Below, in pieces: positions 15,453 to 20,931 of a stretch of DNA of 21,945 nucleotides. Position 1 is the stretch's first letter; each line of letters begins with the position of its first letter. The DNA is from CAYMUN01 sp964640775 (GTDB lineage Bacteria > Patescibacteriota > Saccharimonadia > Saccharimonadales > UBA4665): assembly GCA_964640775.1 (NCBI GenBank), contig CAZXIT010000009.1:1-21945 (forward strand), in the 5' to 3' direction. The position numbers and the translations under genes are program-made. Under the pieces are notes generated by a model. It did not search any database. It was given only the letters and a program-made list of their open reading frames with translations, and was not told the origin of the DNA.

Positions 15453-15970
15453 ACCAGCACCTGGTATCTAATTGAGATGCGGCCACCAGATAGCAGCTTG
15501 TGCTCGATTAGTTTGAGCCTCAGTTCAAAGTCCCCAAAAGCCAAAAACGGCCGGCCCTGGCCGATAATATAAGGATTGATGGTAAGCTGGATTACGCTGA
15601 CTAGCTTGCGCCTGATAAATTCAGCATTTAGCTTGCCGCCGCCGATCAGAAACAACTCCTTAAAATCCTGTCCCTCCAAAAGGCTGATAGCCTCTTCCGG
15701 ACTGTGAACTACGCTATAGCCAGTCGGAACAGTGAAGTCTGGGTTGCGTGTCACGATGACCTTGCAAGCCGCGTCGACATTATCAAAATTGTAGTCTTTG
15801 TAGCGCCTGGTAATCTGCTCATACGTTTCGCGCCCCATAACAATATTGTTGAACCGCTTAGCTTCAACCAGAAAGTCATCCCAGCCGTCGGCCGGCAGCC
15901 AGTCCTCACTACCATCTTCTCGGGCGATAAAGCCGTTGGGCGAAATCGCCATATCAAGAACTACATCCAT
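15449..15970 (-). CDS. DHFR/RibD C-terminal family reductase
   Basis: The 173-residue protein has the pattern of the RibD C-terminal/dihydrofolate reductase-like family: MDVVLDMAISPNGFIARED at the start, IVMGRETYEQI (the conserved GRxTYE), a nucleotide-binding loop LFLIGGGKLNAEFI, and LTINPYIIGQGRPF near the end. Such proteins use NADPH, but members of this subgroup are often of unknown substrate, and it should not be called a true folate reductase on sequence alone. ATG 15970 lies 6 nt after TGA-TATCAT, predicting a leaderless mRNA. Confidence 0.9.
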   Translation of the reverse strand: MDVVLDMAISPNGFIAREDGSEDWLPADGWDDFLVEAKRFNNIVMGRETYEQITRRYKDYNFDNVDAACKVIVTRNPDFTVPTGYSVVHSPEEAISLLEGQDFKELFLIGGGKLNAEFIRRKLVSVIQLTINPYIIGQGRPFLAFGDFELRLKLIEHKLLSGGRISIRYQVLV

Positions 15971-15976
15971 TGCTTC

Positions 15977-15985
15977 ATGATATCA
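15977..15985 (-). promoter_or_regulatory. Extended -10 promoter of the DHFR-like gene, leaderless
   Basis: TGA-TATCAT on the minus strand is followed by GAAGCA (6 nt) and ATG 15970. The rest of the divergent gap (15986-16108) shows nothing recognisable. Confidence 0.6.
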
Positions 15986-16121
15986 GATCAGAAAAATTGT
16001 AGATTCAGCTCCAATTTCACCAAGTGCTCCGTACCTTTTTGGCAATACCCCGCTACCTGGCGTCATTGATCGATGGCAAAGACTTTTGCGATTGTCTGCG
16101 CTTCGTGGTTAAATATTTATA

Positions 16122-16457
16122 ATGAATGCTTTACGCCCTGTTTGGGGAGCGGCCGGAGATGTTGTGGCAGCTGCTGCTGAGCTGCAGGTCAGGACGCAAG
16201 CCGCCATACGAATTGCTGGCAGGATACTGATCAGCGGTGTAGAGCCGACTGACGAGCAGACAGTGTTAGAAGCCGAGAGTCGAGCATCTAACGATTTCAA
16301 ACTCAGGTCCTTAGTGCCTGAAGCGGAACTGTTTGAGCTGGGTCCTAAAACGACAGCATTCTTTACCGTGCAAGAGGGACCAAAGCTCCGCGACGAAATA
16401 ATCACTATTGTTGGTGAAGATAAATTGCTGCCCGGTTCACAAACCATCCTCATGTAG
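16122..16457 (+). CDS. Unknown small protein of 97-111 residues
   Basis: No family is recognised. The protein is soluble, with a helical Ala-rich first half (VVAAAAELQVRTQAAIRIAG) and an acidic second half ending GSQTILM. No signal peptide or membrane segment is seen. The start is uncertain. ATG 16122 has no ribosome site and overlaps a TATAAT (16118-16123); a start there would need the weaker -10 TGG-TTAAAT (7 nt upstream). Alternatively TATAAT is the real -10 and translation starts at GTG 16164, with GGAG (16155-16158) 5 nt upstream. The opposite-strand frame is Ser-rich and looks like a shadow. It converges on the Nudix gene. Confidence 0.6.
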   Translation: MNALRPVWGAAGDVVAAAAELQVRTQAAIRIAGRILISGVEPTDEQTVLEAESRASNDFKLRSLVPEAELFELGPKTTAFFTVQEGPKLRDEIITIVGEDKLLPGSQTILM

Positions 16458-16472
16458 GCAATGGCTATCTTG

Positions 16473-16940
16473 CTAGGCAGCTAGCTTCACATATTCCTGC
16501 TGGTGGACGCTGCGCTGCAGTTCAACTAGTTCTTCAAATATTGGCGCCCCCAGCCTGACCGCCGTTTTATATTTGTCGGGTATGTCAAGCTCAGCAAAGT
16601 CCTCTCTTGGGACCCAGGCAAAGCCCAAGTGCTCAGGACCAAGCACTACACCCTCGGGTGGGAACTCTGCCGTGGCGGCAAAAAAGCGGCTGACAACGGG
16701 TACTCCGTACTTTCTGCTGGAATGTTCGTACAGCAAGGTTATATTGTCAAGTTCAGCGCCGAGCAGTTCCTCGCCCGTTTCTCGACGCACGACATGCGCA
16801 GGATTAGTTTCTCCGGGGTCATGTGTGCCGCCAAACAAGTCAGGCTTTAATCTGCGGGTGTCCTCTTCCCAGCTCCTGATCGGTACTAATATCCTGTCCC
16901 GGGCATCAACAATCGCAACTTTTGCTTTTTCTATCCCCAT
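16473..16940 (-). CDS. Nudix hydrolase with altered Nudix box
   Basis: The 155-residue protein is a Nudix-fold pyrophosphohydrolase, which cleaves nucleoside diphosphates linked to other groups. The box is visible as GTHDPGE followed by RETGEELLGA (about residues 38-61). There are eight residues between the GE and the RE instead of the canonical seven, and the last Gly is shifted, so the box carries an extra residue. The metal-binding EE is present. The sequence RFFAATAEFP and the WVPREDF segment fit IDI- or MutT-like Nudix proteins, but the substrate is unknown. ATG 16940 lies 8 nt after TGG-TATGAT (leaderless). Confidence 0.88.
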   Translation of the reverse strand: MGIEKAKVAIVDARDRILVPIRSWEEDTRRLKPDLFGGTHDPGETNPAHVVRRETGEELLGAELDNITLLYEHSSRKYGVPVVSRFFAATAEFPPEGVVLGPEHLGFAWVPREDFAELDIPDKYKTAVRLGAPIFEELVELQRSVHQQEYVKLAA

Positions 16941-16948
16941 TACTCACA

Positions 16949-16957
16949 ATCATACCA
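16949..16957 (-). promoter_or_regulatory. Extended -10 promoter of the Nudix gene, leaderless
   Basis: TGG-TATGAT on the minus strand, then TGTGAGTA (8 nt), then ATG 16940. No ribosome site. Confidence 0.55.
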
Positions 16958-16994
16958 GAAAATTACACAAATCAATGTGATACGTATCAACTAG

Positions 16995-17132
16995 TTATTT
17001 TTTTGGATATTTGGGTTCTTCAAATAGCCTGGCACGGAATAAGACATCGAAACTCAGCATAATAAAGAAGACATAATCGAGAGCCGGATTACCGATTAAG
17101 CTTGTTCTTGCGTAAGCACAAGTAGTGTAGTA
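16995..17132 (-). pseudogene. Possible 3' remnant of a membrane protein gene
   Basis: A 45-codon open frame on the minus strand, between TGA (17133-17135) and TAA (16995-16997), reads like a protein tail: SLIGNPALDYVFFIML followed by FRARLFEEPKYPKK. It has no start codon before the middle of the hydrophobic stretch and no ribosome site, so it may be a decayed gene end in this otherwise empty 240-nt gap. It could also be chance. Confidence 0.3.
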
Positions 17133-17136
17133 TCAT
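17108..17136 (+). promoter_or_regulatory. Candidate promoter of the gene at 17185
   Basis: TTGCGT (17108-17113), a 17-nt spacer and TATCAT (17131-17136) predict a start near 17143 and a leader of about 42 nt with AAAAGGA (17172-17178). Confidence 0.4.
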
Positions 17137-17184
17137 TACGCCATTATTATGTAATTGTTACATCAAAGAATAAAAGGATACATT

Positions 17185-17652
17185 ATGGCAAAAAAAGCTA
17201 GTAAAACCAGCGGCAAGTTTCAACAAAATCGGCTTCAAATGCTTATCATGGTAGCGATCTTCGCAGTTATTGGCGTTGGCGCCGTCGTTATAACTCAAGC
17301 CAAGCAGGGTAATGTCGGGGGCGGCAACGCTTCGATTGGCGGCTTCAGTTCCTGTGCCGGCAGCGTATGGACTATTACTGCCCGGGCGCAAGCCAGCGCC
17401 AACATAATGCCGGTTGACATCCTCGACGATAGTACGGTTAGTGGCACGGGATACAGAGTAATCGCCAGCAATATAACGCTCCCTACTCTCAGTCCTACTG
17501 GCGGCAACTTCTATAACTTCGTTGTCACACCGCAGCCCGGCGCTAAAAAAGTAACCATGCTCGTCATTTTACACGGCGCGCTGAGTGCTAATAACACGCT
17601 TACCAATGAAGCGATTCTGGCTTCAAACCGCCTCGTTAACCCCTGCATTTAG
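17185..17652 (+). CDS. Unknown one-pass secreted/anchored protein (paralog B)
   Basis: The 155-residue protein resembles the one at 14958. It shares a Lys-rich N-terminus with FQQ, a membrane segment MLIMVAIFAVIGVGAVVI, the following NASIGG-S-C pattern with WTI, a TPQPG motif, and a Cys near the end (LVNPC against HNAC). The outside domain is rich in Thr, Ser and Asn and probably beta-structured. ATG 17185 is chosen over the in-frame TTG 17155 because AAAAGGA (17172-17178) lies just upstream, and the same element precedes paralog A. Function is unknown; a surface role is inferred from topology. Confidence 0.8.
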   Translation: MAKKASKTSGKFQQNRLQMLIMVAIFAVIGVGAVVITQAKQGNVGGGNASIGGFSSCAGSVWTITARAQASANIMPVDILDDSTVSGTGYRVIASNITLPTLSPTGGNFYNFVVTPQPGAKKVTMLVILHGALSANNTLTNEAILASNRLVNPCI

Positions 17653-17721
17653 TCTGCAAAACCAGTCGTTTGCCTCGTTGTGCATAGTGGGCGAATATAG
17701 CGAGTCAAGACGGAGCTATAG

Positions 17722-17741
17722 AAAAAGCCCCGGGAGGGGCT
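17722..17741 (-). terminator. Rho-independent terminator after tRNA-Lys
   Basis: On the minus strand AGCCCC, loop TCCC, GGGGCT is followed by a T run. It lies just past the tRNA 3' end and would end its transcript. Confidence 0.8.
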
Positions 17742-17754
17742 AGGAAATCGATAC

Positions 17755-17831
17755 TGGAGGGTCCAGTGGGACTCGAACCCACGACACCCTGCTTAAAAGG
17801 CAGGTGCTCTAACCGGCTGAGCTATGGACCC
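17755..17831 (-). tRNA. tRNA-Lys (anticodon TTT)
   Basis: A complete cloverleaf of 77 nt including an encoded CCA. The acceptor arms are GGGTCCA and TGGACCC (7 bp); the D stem is GCTC/GAGC; the anticodon stem is CCTGC/GCAGG around loop CTTTTAA (anticodon TTT, 34-36); the T stem is GTGGG/CCCAC around TTCGAGT. The discriminator base is T (U73), where bacterial tRNA-Lys normally has A. It has a strong promoter upstream and a terminator downstream, so it is a single-gene transcript. Confidence 0.97.
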
Positions 17832-17844
17832 ATTAACTCCTTAC

Positions 17845-17872
17845 ATTATCCGGAAATCGGGCGAAAAGTCAA
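17845..17872 (-). promoter_or_regulatory. Promoter of tRNA-Lys
   Basis: TTGACT (17872-17867), a 16-nt spacer and GATAAT (17850-17845) end 13 nt before the mature tRNA 5' end at 17831. Confidence 0.75.
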
Positions 17873-17877
17873 TGAGC

Positions 17878-18393
17878 CTACCCCTTGTGGTGCTTGCCAT
17901 GCTTGCCGTCATGGCCGGCTTTGGGACGCTGCAGCCAGAGGACTAGCAGACAAACCAGGGCGCTGCTGCCAACGATCAGGTCTTGGGCGCGCTGGACTTC
18001 CGACCACAAAGTGGAGTCTACAATGTTGTGGCTAAGGCCGGGCGCCAGCAGCGGCACCACGAGCAGCGCGCCTAGCAAGCCAACGCCTAAAGATGGCAGC
18101 ATGTTGAGCAGCAGCCGTCCATGGCCGCGTACGGTACGAATCATAAATATCGCCGTTAAGACTGCCGGCAGCAGGAGCAGGGTGATAGTAATCATGTTGC
18201 TGCTCGGCTGCGCCGTATGCACGGTGCTTGTATTAAATAATCCGAACAGATCCTGCGCATCGCCAGCCACAAATTGCACCAGCACATCACCCAGGCAAAG
18301 ACTTAAAAACACCAAAGTGGCATTGATACGCAAGACCATCAGGATTATGACCGGCAGAAGCATGATGGCGGCTAGGATAATGACGGGGGTCAT
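17878..18393 (-). CDS. Unknown polytopic membrane protein with His-rich tail
   Basis: The 171-residue protein has about five membrane segments (two in the first 45 residues, then near 67-86, 97-116 and 140-156) and ends in a His/Lys/Gly tail, GHDGKHGKHHKG. No family is recognised. The tail resembles a metal-binding or simply basic cytoplasmic end. The frame is open from GTG 18399, but ATG 18393 is preferred because TGC-TATTAT ends 6 nt upstream of it, predicting a leaderless mRNA. It is downstream of rimK with a 30-nt gap and may also be reached by read-through. Confidence 0.8.
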   Translation of the reverse strand: MTPVIILAAIMLLPVIILMVLRINATLVFLSLCLGDVLVQFVAGDAQDLFGLFNTSTVHTAQPSSNMITITLLLLPAVLTAIFMIRTVRGHGRLLLNMLPSLGVGLLGALLVVPLLAPGLSHNIVDSTLWSEVQRAQDLIVGSSALVCLLVLWLQRPKAGHDGKHGKHHKG

Positions 18394-18399
18394 ACGCAC

Positions 18400-18408
18400 A
18401 TAATAGCA
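18400..18408 (-). promoter_or_regulatory. Extended -10 promoter of the His-tail membrane gene, leaderless
   Basis: TGC-TATTAT on the minus strand, then GTGCGT (6 nt), then ATG 18393, all within the 30-nt gap after rimK. Confidence 0.55.
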
Positions 18409-18423
18409 TGAGCGGTGTCTAGA

Positions 18424-19326
18424 TTAGGCGCCGACTTTATCCTTGCGGCGCCCGGCTTTGGCGGCTAGTTCGACGTAGTCGATAATTTTTTCAGCAACAT
18501 TGTCGCCGGTGATTTTTTCGATAGCAAATCCAGGGCTGGAATTAACTTCCAGCACCAGGGGCCCGCGGGCAGAACGCATCATGTCGACACCGCAGACATT
18601 GAGGCCCATAATTTTGGCAGCCTTTTGGGCCGTCAGACGCTCCTGCTTGGTTAGCTCGACTGGTATGCCTTCGCCGCCTTGGTGGATATTGGAGCGGAAG
18701 TCATCGTCCAGGCTCTGGCGCAGCATGCTGGAGACGACCTTGCCGTCCACCACAAAGGCTCGGATATCGACACCGGCGCTTTCGGCGACAAATTCCTGGA
18801 CCACAAAGCTTACACCCTCCACATAAAAGGCCTGCATTACCGCTTTGGCAGCTTTGCGGGTCTCAGCCAGCACCACGCCGTTGCCATGGGTGCCGCGAGC
18901 TACTTTAATGATGACCGGCGCACCGCCAACTTGATCCAAGACATCATCAAAATCAGTCACCTCGCGGGCGAAGACAGTCTTGGGGATGCCGACGCCGGCT
19001 TTGGCCAGCAGCTGGGTGCTGCGCAGTTTGTCACGGGAGCGGACAATAGCCATTGAACTGGCGATTGTTATGACGTTTTGCATCTCAAACTGCCGCACGA
19101 TCGAGGTGCCGTACTTGGTCAGGCTGGCTGCAATCCGGGGAATAATAACATCGACGTCGCGCAGTTCACGGCCCTTGTAGTGTACGACAGGCTTGCTGCT
19201 CTCTACCGTCACGTAGCACTTGGCGTAGCTGATAACCCGCACATGGTGGCCGCGCTGCTCAGCTTCGGCTTTGAGCCGTTTCGTCGAGTAGTTGCCGGAG
19301 CCTTTGGACAGAATGATAATATTCAC
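18424..19326 (-). CDS. rimK: RimK-type ATP-grasp ligase (S6-glutamate ligase family)
   Basis: The protein has exactly 300 residues, as in E. coli RimK, which adds glutamates to the C-terminus of ribosomal protein S6. Visible conserved parts are the N-terminal domain with KRLKAEAEQRGH and HYKGREL, PRIAASLTKYG, RSRDKLRSTQLLAKAG, the ATP lysine K141 (VIIKVARGTHG), DFRSNIHQGG with R203 nearby, and the Mg-binding residues D248, E260 and N262 (GVDMM, VLEVNSSPG). The start is GTG 19326, 2 nt after the stop of the upstream fusion gene, so the two are coupled. Whether its target here is S6 cannot be told; no rpsF is in the window. Confidence 0.95.
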   Translation of the reverse strand: MNIIILSKGSGNYSTKRLKAEAEQRGHHVRVISYAKCYVTVESSKPVVHYKGRELRDVDVIIPRIAASLTKYGTSIVRQFEMQNVITIASSMAIVRSRDKLRSTQLLAKAGVGIPKTVFAREVTDFDDVLDQVGGAPVIIKVARGTHGNGVVLAETRKAAKAVMQAFYVEGVSFVVQEFVAESAGVDIRAFVVDGKVVSSMLRQSLDDDFRSNIHQGGEGIPVELTKQERLTAQKAAKIMGLNVCGVDMMRSARGPLVLEVNSSPGFAIEKITGDNVAEKIIDYVELAAKAGRRKDKVGA

Positions 19327-19328
19327 GG

Positions 19329-20696
19329 CTATGCCAGCTTCTTTCCCGAGGCGCTGTAGCGCCTGGAAACGTCAACGATAAATTTATTAGTCCGCAAAAA
19401 GCGCCGGCCAAGCAGCATGTCATGGCTCATCTGCGACCGGTCAGCGAGTGAAGCCTTGATATCGTAGCGATTGTCGCCGATGCGCACCTTTATCACTACC
19501 ATGTAGCGCTCCTGATACTGGCCATTGGAAGATTTTACCTTTTTTTTCGAAAAATTGTCTGTATGAAAATCCTGTTTGCCAATTTTAAATTGCAATTCTC
19601 CGCCGCGAAGCTCGATCGCCTCGGCATGAATACTTGAGCTGTCAGCACCAGTATCAACTTTAGCAATTACTTTTTCCTCGCTGCCATCTTGGCCGCAGAT
19701 GTAGACAGCTTCGTAGCGGCCCATATGAGCCGCCTCGTTCATCGCTGGCTGGTTGACCGGTTCGTGGGTGGCAATTGACTCGTCGATGGCCTCTAGCAGC
19801 CAGGCAGCTTTTTCGGTTTCAAAACTGGATCCCTCAATTTGGGGAGCCCGATTTACTTCCAAGAAGTATGGCTGGCCATTGCGATCATCGAGCATCACGT
19901 CAACTCCCGCGCAATCACGCCGAAAAATATGCGCCGCTTCGACTGCTTGGTTGATGAGGCCACGGTCAAAGTCTGCCAGCGGAGCAAGCGTGGCGCTGGC
20001 ACCTTGTGACGTGTTATTGAGATGGCTCCCCGGATCAGCCTGTCGATGGATGACACCGCGTACTTGGCCAGCCGCTACAAAGAAACGGTAGTCGCCGCTA
20101 TTTGGGATGAATTCCTGGATTATAAAGTGCCGCTTGCTGGTCCTAGCGAGTGTTTCCAGCTCGGCAAGCGTCTGGATTAAATAATTGGCGTCGCCCCGTG
20201 TGCCGCCTGTAGCTTTAGCAATGATCGGAAACTTGAACGTCTCGGCGTATGTCGTGCCTACCAGCCGCAGCAGCCGGCGCTTGTTTCTGCAAAACAGCGT
20301 GGCCGGGATTGATAGCTGCTGGCGCTGCAGAGCAGCCATCTGGCTCAGTTTATTTCGCGAATTAGCTCTCAGTATCTCCTGGTCAAAAAACGGCACATTA
20401 TGATCGTGCAAATAGTAGGCGCAGGCTTGCATTTGCTGCATGCTGGCGCCAGCTTTGCGCAGATAGACAAAATCATACTCATCCAAATCGAAGTGATTGC
20501 GGTGGTCGCGTACAGTAAACCCGTCGTTAGTGATGAGGTATGACAAACTGCGGGCGTAACTGGTGTAGACTTCGCAGGCTGCACCTGAATCATCAGCCGC
20601 TCGCTGCAGGAGCGCTTGCAAAGCAGCAGGGTCAGCCCTGCCATCGCGGACGCTGCTGTTGGCAAATAAAAGTAGGAGCTTTTTGGGTGAGGACAT
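19329..20696 (-). CDS. ATP-grasp ligase fused to RimB-like retropepsin protease
   Basis: The 455-residue protein has two parts. Residues 1-315 are an ATP-grasp ligase with ATP lysine K161 (FPIIAKATGGTRGDA), FIIQEFIPNSGDYRFFVAAG, and Mg-binding E280/N282 (YFLEVNRAPQIEGS). Residues 328-455 match the RimB-type family of retropepsin-like aspartic proteases (formerly called ATP-dependent zinc protease): the DTGA site is D348-A351, followed by IHAEAIEL, and LADRSQMSHDMLLGRRFL near the end. In Pseudomonas, RimB acts with RimA to trim poly-glutamate tails made by RimK. Here ligase and protease are one chain, directly upstream of rimK. A strong leaderless promoter precedes it. Confidence 0.9.
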   Translation of the reverse strand: MSSPKKLLLLFANSSVRDGRADPAALQALLQRAADDSGAACEVYTSYARSLSYLITNDGFTVRDHRNHFDLDEYDFVYLRKAGASMQQMQACAYYLHDHNVPFFDQEILRANSRNKLSQMAALQRQQLSIPATLFCRNKRRLLRLVGTTYAETFKFPIIAKATGGTRGDANYLIQTLAELETLARTSKRHFIIQEFIPNSGDYRFFVAAGQVRGVIHRQADPGSHLNNTSQGASATLAPLADFDRGLINQAVEAAHIFRRDCAGVDVMLDDRNGQPYFLEVNRAPQIEGSSFETEKAAWLLEAIDESIATHEPVNQPAMNEAAHMGRYEAVYICGQDGSEEKVIAKVDTGADSSSIHAEAIELRGGELQFKIGKQDFHTDNFSKKKVKSSNGQYQERYMVVIKVRIGDNRYDIKASLADRSQMSHDMLLGRRFLRTNKFIVDVSRRYSASGKKLA

Positions 20697-20702
20697 CTAC
20701 TT

Positions 20703-20732
20703 ATTATAGCACAAATTAGCGATATATGTCAA
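20703..20732 (-). promoter_or_regulatory. Strong promoter of the ATP-grasp/RimB-rimK operon, leaderless
   Basis: A perfect -35 TTGACA (20732-20727), an 18-nt spacer and TGC-TATAAT (20711-20703) are followed by AAGTAG (6 nt) and ATG 20696. This is the best promoter match in the window. Confidence 0.8.
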
Positions 20733-20746
20733 CATTCTACCCCTGT

Positions 20747-20863
20747 TTAGTGCTGGGCATGAACGACACGGCTATAGATAAGATAGATAGCGGCGGCAAC
20801 AACAGCCAAGATGGTTAGCAAGAGCGGAATAAAGCCAGCTTGATTCAGGGGGCGAGGTTTCAC
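20747..20863 (-). CDS. Small one-pass membrane protein of 38 residues
   Basis: A GTG-started frame encodes MKPRPLNQAGFIPLL, then a membrane segment LLTILAVVAAAIYLIY, then a short tail SRVVHAQH. The basic N-terminus, clean hydrophobic span and short basic tail look like a real small membrane protein. No ribosome site precedes GTG 20863, but AATAAT (20877-20872) ends 8 nt upstream, as in the leaderless genes nearby. It lies just before the promoter of the ATP-grasp/RimB operon, on the same strand. Function unknown. Confidence 0.55.
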   Translation of the reverse strand: MKPRPLNQAGFIPLLLTILAVVAAAIYLIYSRVVHAQH

Positions 20864-20871
20864 TGTGCTCT

Positions 20872-20877
20872 ATTATT
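20872..20877 (-). promoter_or_regulatory. Candidate -10 of the 38-residue gene
   Basis: AATAAT on the minus strand, 8 nt before GTG 20863. No TGn and no -35 are seen, so it is weaker than the others. Confidence 0.35.
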
Positions 20878-20931
20878 AAAGCATTCGTACAATAAGCGCA
20901 AGCGAGATAGCGCGATTATGCCGTGTATAGC

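Noticed and set aside
15986..16108. Gap between the DHFR-like gene and the small unknown gene
   Set aside because: Examined for RNA genes, terminators and short frames; nothing convincing found.
16109..16453. 114-codon frame opposite the small unknown gene
   Set aside because: Ser/Ala-rich composition typical of an antisense shadow; no start signals.
17766..18035. Open frame of 89 codons starting MGLEPTTPCLKG on the + strand
   Set aside because: Its start is the reverse side of tRNA-Lys; this is a well-known false protein seen over tRNA genes.
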